Shown here piece by piece: positions 43,799 to 54,323 of a DNA stretch of 64,000 bases. Source of the DNA: Clavaria fumosa. Taxonomy: Eukaryota; Basidiomycota; Agaricomycetes; Agaricales; Clavariaceae. The DNA is taken from the NCBI GenBank assembly GCA_951802425.1, contig OX637803.1:3279055-3343054 (forward strand), in the 5' to 3' direction. A model generated the notes under the pieces. The model was not told the origin of the DNA. It was given only the letters and a program-made list of their open reading frames with translations, and made no database searches. Positions within the stretch are counted from its first letter, which is position 1; every line of letters starts with the position of its first letter. The translations under genes and the position numbers were made by a program.

Positions 43799-44040
43799 TG
43801 TCAGGACCCATTCATTTTCCCTTACCCAAGCAGACTCTACTGACACTTATGAACCTCCCAACAGCCTTCTACAACCTTGCGAGCCCCTTTACACACTTCT
43901 GGAACCTGCAGTCCCCTTCCAGAAGCCTCTCCGACCTTCCCTGCTCTTACATGAGACTCACAACCACCAGGCTGTACTTGCAATGCCCTTCCCTAACACA
44001 CCTTATGCATACCTACCACCTGAACCCCATTGCACATCTG
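43799..44040 (+). mobile_element. Family 3 LTR fragment
   Basis: Begins TGTCAGGACCCATTCATTTT and stays collinear with the reversed 57376-58919 LTR for about 240 bp (including AACCTCCCAA...CACACTTCTGGAACCTGC), then diverges. Truncated. Confidence 0.75.
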
Positions 44041-45255
44041 TTATGGATCTGGTACTGGGTGCAGTCAGAAATGAGTCACTGAGAATCAGGATGACTCAGA
44101 CAGGTCCTCAATTCCTTATGCAGTTGGCCTACAGGACTAGTAGACCCTCCAGTTCCATACCTTCCTGCTAACAGTATTGAAACCAACACTGCTAGCAAGG
44201 CATTGCTTTGGGCAGATATTATTATTAGTTAGTAACCTAAGTCACAACATCCCATGGGCTTAGCCATTGACCCCCATAGTCTGCCTCAACCTGGTATCAC
44301 TCCACAGGTTGATACTATGGCTCAATGACTGACCACTCCATAGGTATTGTACGCTTAAGCCAAATCAATGTAGATAGGTCAAAATAGGTCAAAATAGATC
44401 AGTAAATATGCAGCTAACCAGACACGGGAAAAACAAGCTACAGAGTTCATGGGATTCTCCTGGTCTTGTAGACCATTCTACCTCTATAAACCTCCACCTA
44501 ATTCTCAGTACTTGGCTAGCTATTCACTACTTACTCTGATGAATACACTGGTACATTGTACAGTAGAACAGCTTGTACCCTATACCAAGATATCTGTAAC
44601 TTGCTCAATACTTACCACGCCGAGGGAGTCGGCATAGGGCGGCTCAATCAAAGCCTGGGTACCCTTGGGTACCCAGATCACTTGACCAGACTAAGTCCTT
44701 AGTCAGCAATTACTAGATTTAGTTCAACTAGATTTAGTCCTTAGTTTAACTAAATTTGTCCTTAGCTCCTTGCTGGGCTAGACATAGGCTTAATCCTCTT
44801 GGGGGATGGTGTAATCGATAAGTGGGTATGTAATTATGCCTGCAACGTGAGGTTCTGTCAGCTATTTATACTCAAATTTGCATATCTACTACATTTGGAA
44901 AGATTCAACATAGCTCCTTAACTAGTAATCCTAACATACCATTTAAGGACTCTAAATTAAGGAGAATTTGGTAGGTTTACATATCAGGCAGGTGTCACAA
45001 CCCAACACACCCCACTATGGGCCGCCCGACACACCCGCACACACCACGACTACTCCCAATGTAATTCCGCCGCCCGACTGCTGTCCCAAATCGACAATCA
45101 GCAATACCATGTGTGGGTCGAAATTCCAACATACTACGCATGCTTTGCCATTGTTCAGCTGACATCGGGAAACTTGGGAAACAAGTGGAGTCAGTTTAGG
45201 ACTTGCAGGGTGGTCACCCGACCAACAACCTTCGGGTCCCCAGACCCCGGCCTCT
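44041..45255 (+). other. Presumed leader/LTR of the gypsy at 45256, boundaries unknown
   Basis: No gene recognised. As it immediately precedes a plus-strand gag, part of it is probably a 5' LTR and primer-binding region, but I found no second copy to define edges. Repeated ACTAGATTTAGT/TTAGTCC motifs lie at 44690-44765, and a near-palindrome CTGGGTACCCTTGGGTACCC at about 44658. Confidence 0.4.
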
Positions 45256-46620
45256 GTGTCCGCTTCGTTAGGGATGATGCTCGGACCAGGTTTGGTTTCC
45301 TCAGGGAGCTCCAACCCCTTGGTCCCAGTAACCCTGTATCCTCCCGCTCCACCCACAATGCCTCCAAGCCCTACTCCACTACCTCGACCCTCAGTCCCTG
45401 CTCTTGTGTTGAGAAATACACTTACACCAGTACTACCCCCACTATCCCTACTCACAACTAACTACTCTGGAGTGCTACCAGTGCTTCCTTTTCCGATACC
45501 CAGTGTCAACCCACCATCCTCAGCATGAGGGTCACGATGTCTGCTGCTGCCAACCCCAAGCCTCCCGCCACAGTTGCTGCCATGACCTTTCGAGATTCCA
45601 GGGATTCCGCAAGGAATTCCACTGGCGGTACCTCCTGTGGTACCCATCGGAAATCCGCCCACCAGTCTGCCATACTACATCTACTACCTGGCACCTGGAG
45701 ACGACGGCCCCAAACTCAAGGAGCCCGATGTCTTCACAGGTAAGGACCCAGCATGGCTAACAATGTTCATCTTGCAGTGCATTACATGGTTTCTGGGGAA
45801 GCCACGGAAATTCGCTACTGATCGGGATCATGTTCTATTCGCCACGTCGTATCTCCGAGATCAAGCGAATACCTGGTGGATGCCATACCTTGTCCAGCAA
45901 CCGCCCCCCACAATGTTGGACAATTGGGATAACTTCACCATGGAATTATTTCTGGTATTCAGAAACCCCCCCCCACATATGACTTCGAAGAGCGTGTTGC
46001 ATAATTTGAAGATGCCCAACAATTCCCGCATCACAGAATACATCATCACCTTCAATTCGCATGCACCCTACACTGGATACAATGACACCGTGCTCACCAA
46101 GGCCTTTTACCAGGGGCTCACCAACTGCATCAAAGACCAATACACGAGTCGAGAGCAGGAGTTCACCGGACTCTGTCAACAAGCTTTGGCCTTCGAGCAG
46201 CAGTACTGGCAATGTGAGGAAGAACAAGGCCGCTTTCCGACATCTGTCCAATACAGAAAGTGACCCGGCGACTCATCGTGCGGAAATTTGTCAAACCCGA
46301 TGAAAGACCGCAATGTGAAACCCACCAACAACCAATCCTCGAACCGCCCTGCGCCCACTCCAGTAACCAACCCCATCATGACATCCGCTCTGGCCAAACC
46401 TGCCTCAACCCCTGTAATGAAGCCGAAGGAGGGAAAGATGGAGAAATCCACACCTTGCAGACCATTCTCCACCGGGCCGCTGGACTTTGCTTATATTGCA
46501 TGGGTCAAGGGCATTTCTCAAATACATGCCTGTTGATCCCCGCTAACTGCAAGTCTGCTGCCCATGCCACCCTCACATTTACCATGACCGCAGCTGAGCC
46601 CTTGGCCAGTGACAAGTTGG
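45256..46620 (+). pseudogene. Gypsy gag (plus-strand element)
   Basis: Proline-rich N-terminus from 45256 (LVPVTLYPPAPPTMPPSP), then the capsid domain from ~45640 (KLKEPDVFTGKDPAWLTMF; FATSYLRDQANTWW; FYQGLTNCIKDQYTS). Stops at 45526, ~45585 and 46261 are TGA in one frame, and at least two fit decayed CGA. A frameshift near 46470 separates the capsid frame from the zinc knuckle (CLYCMGQGHFSNTC, ~46487-46528). Related in layout to the family 3 gag at 20960-22809 but distinct in sequence. Inactive. Confidence 0.85.
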
Positions 46621-46657
46621 GAAATGCTCCAGCATCTCAAGGCATGTAGGGAGATTC

Positions 46658-47113
46658 TTGAGTTGCGATATTGCCATAGATACCAATACTGATACCTGTA
46701 CCATGGATGAACTCCCCTTATACACGGTTCTGTCATCTATTTCTTCTGCTGCCTTTTTGATTTCCGTTGTTATTCTGCAAATTAGCAATACCCCTGTACC
46801 CACACTTGTAGATTGTGGAGCTACCGAATGTTTCGTTTTGCCCGACTTTACACCTTTGAAATTCCATTCAACACTAACCCACCCTATACAACTTAGGCTA
46901 TTTGACGGGTCCATCGCAGGACTGATCACCCAAGTGACCGACCAACAATTCTGCTTTGAGGACAGCACAATGCACACTGAACATTTCTATGTTACCCAAC
47001 TCCATTCGGATGTGAAGGTCATACTCGGACTGTCATGGCTTTGGAAACACAACCCAGACATCGATTGACCAACCCTCTCGATACAATTCCACAATTCCAA
47101 TATCTGACCGCTG
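46658..47113 (+). pseudogene. Gypsy aspartic protease (plus-strand element)
   Basis: Protease with catalytic loop PTLVDCGATECFVLP (~46799-46840; D-C-G-A rather than D-S-G) and C-terminal ILGLSWLWKHNPDID (~47021-47065). The frame then meets a TGA at 47066-47068 where the family has Trp, and another at about 47105. It shares the frame with the RT block at 47114. The D-C-G variant matches that of family 3 at about 20640, suggesting related lineages. Confidence 0.85.
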
Positions 47114-48682
47114 ATGATGAAGCCCTTGCCCACTGTGGCCACCGATGCAGCAAGGCCTGCAGGGTCTCATGACCCAACCACTGATGAACTCAGGGTCCTG
47201 AAGGAGCTCGCTCCTAAGGACTGGTCAACACTGAGCCCAGGACTACCCACGGGGACCACTGGAAATCCACTGTCAGAGTTGAACCCCACTGTGCCTGATA
47301 GCAATTCTGCTATGTCGGGAACTTTGAACTCCACCACATGGGACTGGGCAAACCTACCCGAGGAGCCTTTGCCACCTTTTCCCACTGTTGTTGCTGCTGA
47401 TAAAACTTTACCCAACACGAATTTACACAGAACAGGGTCACAGGAAAATTCTGCTGCCCTGTTGCCCAAACCAGCACCTATCGAAATTCGAATTTTGGAT
47501 CCCGCCCACTTCACCAACCATCTAGTGGGTGAGGATATAATTCTGCATGCTGTTTATCATTTTTTCCCTGCACCTGAAGACTCGCTCCAAGCTAATGCTG
47601 CACTAATCAATTCTGAACCCCCAGAAGCAAGGGCAAACCTACCACCTCAATACGCAGACTTTACCAATGTCTTCTCCAAGGAAGAGGCCTGCACCCTTCC
47701 ACCCCACCGAACTTACGATCATGCGATACAACTTGAACCAGACACCAAAGCCCCTTGGGGTCTGCTGTATAACATGTCTGAGCTGGAATTAAAGGTTTTG
47801 CATGACTATATTGATGACATGCTCCAGAAGGGATTTATCCACCCTTCTGAATCCCCCATGGGAGCCCCCGTTGTATTTGCAAAAAAGAAGGACAGTTCAC
47901 TCTGTCTTTGTGTTGACTACCGAGGTTTAAACAGGGTGATGATCAAAAACCGCTACCCAATCCCACTAATAAACAATATGCTCGACTGCTTATGGGGTGC
48001 ATGGATCTACTCAAAAATCAACCTCCATGCCGGATACAACAACATCCGCATCAAGGACAGTGACAAGTGGAAAACTGCCTTCCGCACCCAATACAGTGCC
48101 TTTGAGTACTTGGTGATGCCATTTGGGCTAACCAATGCTCTGGCAATGTTCCAGCGGTTCATGAACGACATCTTCGCCAACATGGTCAACTCTTTCATGG
48201 TTGTCTATCTTGATGATATTTTAATTTATTCCGACAACACGATGGTGCATGAGGGTCACATCTGCTGCGTTCTACAGCGGCTCCACGACAATCAACTTCA
48301 TGCAAACCCAATGAAATCGAGTTTCCACCTTGATTCCATGGAATATTTGGGTTTTATTGTTTCTCCTAGTGGAATTTCTATGGACTCAACAAAAATTGAT
48401 GCCATCTTAAACTGGCCATCGCCTACTAATGTTAAAGAAACACAGTCCTTCTTAGGTTTCATGAATTTCTACCAACGATTCATCCATGGCTACTTGAGAA
48501 TAACCTGACCATTCAATAACCTCATGCAGAAAGGGCTCTGCTTTGACTGGACAACGGATTGCCAAGCGGCATTTGACCACTTGAAGTCGGTATGTACATC
48601 TGGTCTGGTCCTTGCACATTACGACCCAGAAAACCCCACTGTCATAGAGACGGACAGGTTGGAATACGCCATAGCAGCAATT
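47114..48682 (+). pseudogene. Gypsy reverse transcriptase, truncated in RNase H
   Basis: A long linker (47114-47630), then RT: FTNVFSKEEACTLPPHR (~47660), MGAPVVFAKKKDSS (~47860), VDYRGLNRVMIKNRYPIP (~47915), KINLHAGYNNIRI (~48010), MPFGLTNALAMFQRFMND (~48115) and catalytic [12 protein letters not shown] (~48200). The first catalytic Asp is Asn (AAC at 48020-48022), explained by a CpG change in ATCGAC. A TGA at 48506-48508 sits at a family Arg. RNase H begins (VIETDRLEYAIAAI) and is cut at 48682 by the family 3 LTR. No continuation was found to the right. Confidence 0.92.
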
Positions 48683-50171
48683 TGTTAGGGCCTGTCTCGT
48701 CTCAATAGTAGTGCCAGAGATTGACTTGTTGGTGACCTATGCTGGAAACTCGCTAAGACCAATCAACTGTTGAGCACAGTCGAGAATGCTCAGTCCCAGA
48801 AGGTCGCGAAGACATCTGAGAAGATGTAAGAGCGAAGGAAGACAAGTATAGAAAGAGAAGACATTGTTTGGAAAGTCACGAAGTTGGTAGATGAAGTGTA
48901 AAGTAGGAAATTGACGAGGAGAGAAATGAGTAATGCTGAAAGGGTTGCGAAGTCGACCGACGAAGCATGAAGAAAGGAATAGACAAGGTGGGAGAAACTG
49001 ATAATGCTGAGAAGGTCGAGAGATCGACCAACAAGGTGTAAGAGAGGAAAAGACGAGGTGAAGGAAAAAGGACAATGCTAGGAGGGTCACGGGTAGTCGT
49101 GACGAGGTTAGGAAGTGTGTCGGTGAAGGCAATAACTTTGCCAACCGACGGGAGAACCTGTAGGGTTCAAAAGATCAGTACCAAGACGAAATGAAGAGAA
49201 TACTTAGGCGCGTGAGTTTATACGAGCACAGAGGATGAATCAGAGTGAAGCAGGAGTGTCTTGGCAATATTGAGGTCACCAAGTGAGACAAGACCTATCA
49301 ATCGTGGTGGTTCCAAGCTCAAAGGGCATAATAGCCTCAAGCTTAAACCAATGTGCGTCAATATCAAGTCTAGAGTACCATAAGTACATGCAAGACCTTA
49401 TATACATACGTACAGAGAGTATAATAGAAAAGGAAAAGTACAGAAGTTGCCAGGTGATGAGACTATAGTAGTACGGGGTATGTTTAGTCATAAAGTGACT
49501 AGGCGCATGCTCTACTAAGGTCACGAGGGGTTAGGTATGCATAGGTAAGGTCGCGAAGATGACCTGTCATGGGTCGCGACCTAGTTAAATAAGTATATAT
49601 GTTGCTGTAACTACGGAGGGATTCTCGGATCATAAGTAACATAGTTATAGGCGACTGAGAAGAAGAAGGGATGCATATTTGAAGTAATAATAAAGCTGAC
49701 CATTGGTGGCGCATTTGAGTGTTAAGGTTGCGAGGTCATAAGAGTGGTCACATGGGTGACGTTAGTGACACAGGTGACGCAGGTGACTTTGGGTGGGAAG
49801 TCACATGGGTAATGCATGTAACGCAGGTAATGGCCATAACACTGTTATCGTATTGGCGCTGGTGGTAGCGCCAGGGGTGCTGTGCCAAGTCATGTGCTGG
49901 TGGAAGTAGACATGCAACGACATGTTGTGCATAAGATTAGTGGGTCCGGGCGGAGTATACATGTAGAGTGAAGTAGTAGGAAGTGTCGCGAGTACAGCAT
50001 GGTGGTCGCGAGTGTCATGTGAGTGCGGGGGAGGTTGGAGAGGCTTCCGGAAGGAGACAGCGGGTTCTGGAAGTATGTAGAAGGGCTCGTGAGGTTGTAG
50101 AGGGTCGTCGGGAGGCTTGTAGATGTTGGTAGAGTCGGCTTGGTTAGAGGAAAAATGAATGGGTCCTGACA
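48683..50171 (-). mobile_element. 3' LTR of a family 3 gypsy
   Basis: 1489-bp LTR, TGTTAGGGCCTGTCTC...GGGTCCTGACA on the plus strand. Its right edge abuts a purine tract on the minus strand, so it is the 3' LTR of a minus-oriented element extending right. It cuts the RNase H of the gypsy at 45256-48682. Confidence 0.85.
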
Positions 50172-50188
50172 TTACCCCCCCTTCAAGC
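50172..50188 (-). promoter_or_regulatory. Polypurine tract of family 3
   Basis: Minus-strand CTTGAAGGGGGGGTAA directly precedes TGTCAGGACC of the 3' LTR. It fixes the element orientation as minus, opposite to the accessory gene that starts at 50288. Confidence 0.75.
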
Positions 50189-50287
50189 CTCAAGCCCTGC
50201 AAGAGTGGAGGTCACGTGATGATTAGTCAGCGCGATGTTTGTTGATCAAGTCACGACACCCAAAAAATTTCTCTAAGTCCAACCACC

Positions 50288-51962
50288 ATGGTGTCCTCTT
50301 TCATCAAACAGCACGAGCCTGAAACCGGCAAGAACCAAAATGAGGTTGCATGCGAAATGCAGATTTACAATGCAATGGAGCCTGGGATCGACTTGGGGAT
50401 CCTAGAAGACACGCTGGCCCATCAAAAGGCCGAACAGGCGCAATGTGTGCATTCTCGAGAAGAAGTCGCGAGGCACAAAAGGAGGAGCAAGGTTGCGAGT
50501 CCCAACAAGGCAAGGGATGTCGTCGTAGGCCCTAGTGGGTCAATGGAGAACGTTACAGGCGGGACTGACCCCTCTCCCGTAGACTTCTTGAAATTATGGA
50601 AGAAAATCAGGTCAGCAAAAGAGAACAAGGACTGGAATGAGGTAGAGTGTGAGGTGCGTAGTAATAATTCTCATTCCAATTCCTCTCTAATGGTTGTGTT
50701 ACAGGATTGCGACAATTGCGTTGCGAAGAGCCGGCAGTGCGAGTGCAGTGCTGCCAGTAGATGTCGTCAGTGCGTGGAGGACCACGGAAAATGTTCGTGG
50801 GTCCAAGATTTTCGTTGGTGGCACATCAAGGCTCAGCTTGGGTGGGATGACATGCAGGTGGACGAGGTGTTGAAGCGCATTGACGGACCGGAAACGGTGG
50901 GCATGGGGGCGCCCAAGGTTGCAAGCCGAGTGGGGAGAAAACTTCCCACCCTATCGATTCCGGAGACCCTGACACGAACAGGGCACGGAAAACGAGTGAG
51001 GGTAAGGTTGTGGTCGCTGATGCCGGGTCCTTCAATGTCGAGGAGGTGAGTTGCGGACGTACCAGAAACAGAGACGGAGGCAGAGGAAGACACGCCGGTG
51101 CGTCTAACAAATGTCGTGAAAGTTTGTGCGGAGAAGGCATGGATTCTGACAATCCCGGGAGAGAAGGGGCGGTTGCTTCGGAAGGTGATGGACTGTGAGG
51201 AAGAAGTCAAGATCCTTCAAGGGTGGTTGGACATAAGGGCGACGAAGGAGCACTGGTTGGAAGGAAGGCTGAAGAAGAGTGAGGAGGAGGTGAAGAGATT
51301 GAAGCAGGTCACGACGATGGCACAGACGAAGGCGGTGACCTCTTCACAAGAGTCCGGAACAAGGGAGGAGATGGAGAGGGAACTCGCGACGTTGAGGCAG
51401 CAGGTCACGGAACCCTCGAGGAAGATGTTGTGGGTGGAAAGGTCCAACAGGGAGGGAGAGTTAGAGGGAGAGTTGGTGGTGGTAAAACACAAGTTGGAGG
51501 AGGCGTGGAAAAGCGCAAAAGGTGAGTTTTAGTGTTTCTTTACTGATTCACGGTTTTACTGAACTCACGGGTTCATAGGGAAAGGCAAGGAGTGCGGGAG
51601 AAATCATCGAAGGTGCCCACATCCAAAATTGTGGATGCGGAAGTCACGGAATTGACAGTGCAGGCGGAGGGGGCGGAGAGGGAGTTTGAGGCACTCCACA
51701 GGGAGTGGGAAGGTAAGTAATCATTTGGTTTTACTGCATTACAAATTGATTTCCTTTGTTTACTCAGACCAGGAAACCAAGTTGAGAGAGGCACGCCGTG
51801 AGGTGAAGGAATTGGAGAAGGAAAAGGAGGGTAATTCAATGATCACAAGTGTGGAATGAATTAATTTCGCGTTTCTTAGGGTTAATTGTGACTAACAGCA
51901 TAGTCCTTGTGCAGATGGAGTATCTGCGCTTTCTTTCACTGCAAGCTAACCACTCAAGCTAG
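50288..51962 (+). pseudogene. Antisense accessory gene of gypsy family 3: spliced Zn2Cys6-like coiled-coil protein
   Basis: The best-preserved copy of this gene type. ATG at 50288 (MVSSFIKQHEPETGK), TAG at 51960-51962. Four introns, 50654-50704, 51522-51578, 51713-51767 and 51831-51879 (49-57 bp, GT...AG), join one frame throughout. The only defect is a TGA at 51047-51049 that fits decayed CGA. The N-terminal ~120 residues are helical and basic. The cluster CDNC...C...CRQCVEDHGKC (50708-50794) is CX2CX6CX7CX2CX6C, Zn2Cys6 spacing. After a WWHIKAQLGWDD segment and a basic patch (TGHGKRVRVR) a long coiled coil runs to the end (LRKVMDCEEEVKILQ...LREARREVKELEKEKE). It starts ~115 bp inside the 3' LTR and points toward pol. 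Nuclear DNA or protein binding is inference. Confidence 0.75.
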
Positions 51963-52464
51963 TCTTTTGAAATTTTGTGTGCCTATATCTACCCCTCTAA
52001 TCCTCAATCTCCATGGTTTACATTTTCCCAAAACCTATTTCGCAATGCATGCCAGAGCTGCTGACCAAACCAGTCAAAATTCTCCCATTTATCAAAACCA
52101 ACCATAGGATTCCAAAACAAATGGAATTCTATACTGGGCCATCCCATACCTATCATATTCCATCCCTCTCTCTCCCCTCCCATCACCCACAAAGCAACAA
52201 TTCCAGCATACAGTCAGAATCGAGTTCTCACAGTCCTCACACAGTTTGTACTTAGTGGCACCCTGACAAGGACCCCACATGAAATATTCCCAAATAAAAA
52301 AATCCCCCCTTTTAGTTCTCACTATGTCTTTGATGATGTTTACTCTCATTTGGTGCTTTCCCTCAAAACTTTTTTTTCACCCCAAAAATTCATTTAGGGT
52401 TCCTGGGGGTCTTCCAGCAAAAATTGAAATATAGTAGCTGTGAAGTAGTTATTAGTGCCATTTA
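51963..52464. other. Unassigned sequence after the accessory gene
   Basis: No gene recognised. If the family 3 element were intact, its integrase end should follow on the minus strand here, but I cannot recognise it. AT-rich with C-runs near 52305. Confidence 0.4.
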
Positions 52465-52620
52465 GAAGAACATATGCAGCTGACTGATGGCTGCATATAT
52501 GTTGATGTTGTCACATCATGAAGTGGGTCACATGGTGATGCTTGTGACCATGAGTAATGCTAGTAATGTGAATAAGACTAATGTATCTATGTGGCATGTC
52601 ATGTGCCAGATGAAGGGATT
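52465..52620 (-). mobile_element. Diverged family 3 LTR fragment
   Basis: ATGCAGCTGACTGATGG...CACATCATGAAGTGGGTCACATGG follows the same order as 58389-58470 of the solo LTR, with many changes. Fragment only. Confidence 0.55.
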
Positions 52621-52654
52621 GTGCCATGGTACACCATATATAATATCATACATA

Positions 52655-52885
52655 ATATTGGAGGCTGCTGGTGTGCCATTATTGTTGTTAGCTGCTGGTG
52701 CATCATCATCATCAGCTGCTGCTGCTGTCATCAGTCATTGTTGTTGGCTGCTGGTGCATTGTTGTTGTCATTGTTGGCTTCTAGTGTGCCATTGTTGGCT
52801 TCTAGTGTGTCATTGTCATTGGTCATCATCATTGGCTGCTGGTGTGTCATTGTCATCATCAGCCACTGCTGCCATCATTAGTCAT
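52655..52885. repeat. Trinucleotide-rich tract
   Basis: Interspersed CATCAT, TTGTTG and GCTGCT runs with repeated TTGGCTGCTGGTG motifs. Low complexity, so open frames here are not genes. Confidence 0.7.
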
Positions 52886-52962
52886 CATTGGTGTTAAGGC
52901 CTGTCCTGTCTCATAAATAACACTGAAGGTTGATTTGATGGTGACCAGTCCTGTAAACTCAC

Positions 52963-54298
52963 TGTTGGAATTCCGGTTGTTGGTGAGTCCAGATATGATG
53001 AGACGACGCTCGAGATTAGCAGGGAACCTGGTATAAACACAAGGGAATCCAATCTACTGCCCTAGGCCTGTATAGCTACATTAAAAGTCTGACTAGGCTA
53101 TGTGCAGCGAGGGGTGTTTTCACCCAAATCCAATACTCCCCCATGAATGCATCCCCGAGCCATCTGATTAAAATGTGTAAGGTCCGCCATGTGTAGCCAA
53201 CATCGCCTGCAGGCCGTCATCACCTTTCAACTTCCCCTTCGCACCTCCCCCACGCTTGTAGCAGGCCTTCGTAAGGTGTCCCTCCGACCCACATTTATTG
53301 CATTCAACATCATTTGGAACATCGCATTCTGACCTTAGGTGGTCTGCCTCGCCACACTGCCAGCATTTGCGTGTTTTCAGCGGATTCCGGGGGGGGACGA
53401 CGGCCGCTAGTGCCGTGTTTGCAGGCATGGCCCCTCCGATCGCATGGCGCGCCTCCTCGTTCAGAATGCAGGTGATGACATGCTCGACATCGAGCTCTTT
53501 CCCTGCAGTAGCGTCTATTGAAGCCACAAAGTAGTTGTATTCCGTCCCAAGCCCCATAGTTAGCACCACAATGAGATCTTCGCTTGTGACAGACCCTCCC
53601 GAATCCTCTAAATCGAATGCCATGCTTTTGACGTGACTGGTCCATGCAGTTATCGACTCCTCGGGCTCTTTGGCCGCCATTAAAAACTTCTGCCATTTCG
53701 CAAGATGCGTTGCCAACCCGCGACTGCGATGGGTCGTTGCGAGGCTGCCCCAGATTGCCATCGGATCCCGCTCGCGCATGTATACCAGCTGTGACGTCTC
53801 GACTCGTGCTATCATCCTTGCCCTTGCCTCCCCCATCTTCTTCACAGTTCTCTTTGCAACCGCCCTAGCCTTCTCGGCTACAGTCTGCTTGATGGACTTC
53901 CCTTCATCATCTACCTCCATAATGACCTGGTCCCATAGCCCCCTTTCAATCAGCTCAGCCTCCATGTGCAATGACCATTTGACATAATTGGAGTCATTGA
54001 GCAGTGGGAACCGGTGGTGATGGTTTTCGTTGTTGGGCATCATGTGAGTGTAAAAAGAACGTAATCCGTGCTCAGCATGATGAATCCGACCAGTAAGGAC
54101 TGTGGTAGGTTATGCTGGGTGTTTATGTTGGAATTCCAGTTGTCGGTGAGTCCAGATATGACGAGACGACCCTCGAGATTAGCAGGGAACCCAGTATAAA
54201 CACCAGGGAATCCAATCTACTGCCCTAGGCCTGTATAGCTACATTAAAAGTCTGACTAGGCTATGTGTGGCAAGGGGTGTTTTCACCCAAATCCAATA
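52963..54298 (-). mobile_element. Gag-only copia-type LTR retrotransposon (TR-GAG-like)
   Basis: Complete 1336-bp element: 173-bp LTRs at 52963-53135 and 54126-54298 (10 differences by eye, ~94% identical), terminal TGTTGG/CCAATA, and a perfect 5-bp target duplication CTCAC (52958-52962, 54299-54303). The internal region holds only a gag ORF and a polypurine tract (minus-strand ATGGGGGAG next to the 3' LTR). There is no pol, so it must have been mobilised in trans. Confidence 0.92.
53168..54043 (-). CDS. Copia-type gag (UBN2-like) of the gag-only element
   Basis: Intact 291-codon ORF, ATG at 54043. The N-terminal part has the copia gag start (FPLLNDSNYVKWSLHMEAEL), then a helical capsid region (MAIWGSLATTHRSRGLATHL; EDLIVVLTMGLGTEYNYFV) typical of the UBN2/Retrotran_gag_2 family. 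Two zinc knuckles follow: CWQCGEADHLRSEC and CNKCGSEGHLTKAC (CX2CX4HX4C). It ends GGPYTF near the start of where a protease would lie; no protease, integrase or RT follows. Unlike nearby elements its frame has no stop, consistent with a younger insertion. Confidence 0.93.
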   Translation of the reverse strand: MMPNNENHHHRFPLLNDSNYVKWSLHMEAELIERGLWDQVIMEVDDEGKSIKQTVAEKARAVAKRTVKKMGEARARMIARVETSQLVYMRERDPMAIWGSLATTHRSRGLATHLAKWQKFLMAAKEPEESITAWTSHVKSMAFDLEDSGGSVTSEDLIVVLTMGLGTEYNYFVASIDATAGKELDVEHVITCILNEEARHAIGGAMPANTALAAVVPPRNPLKTRKCWQCGEADHLRSECDVPNDVECNKCGSEGHLTKACYKRGGGAKGKLKGDDGLQAMLATHGGPYTF

Positions 54299-54323
54299 CT
54301 CACTAAGACTAATCAACTGTTGT

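Larger units (their letters stand above)
52893..54323 (-). mobile_element. Family 3 LTR fragment split by a copia-type insertion
   Basis: 52893-52962 (TGTTAAGGCCTGTCCTGTCT...) continues at 54304-54323 (TAAGACTAATCAACTGTTG) in the same order as other family 3 LTRs. The gag-only element at 52963-54298 sits between. The rest of the LTR is missing beyond 54323. Confidence 0.8.
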
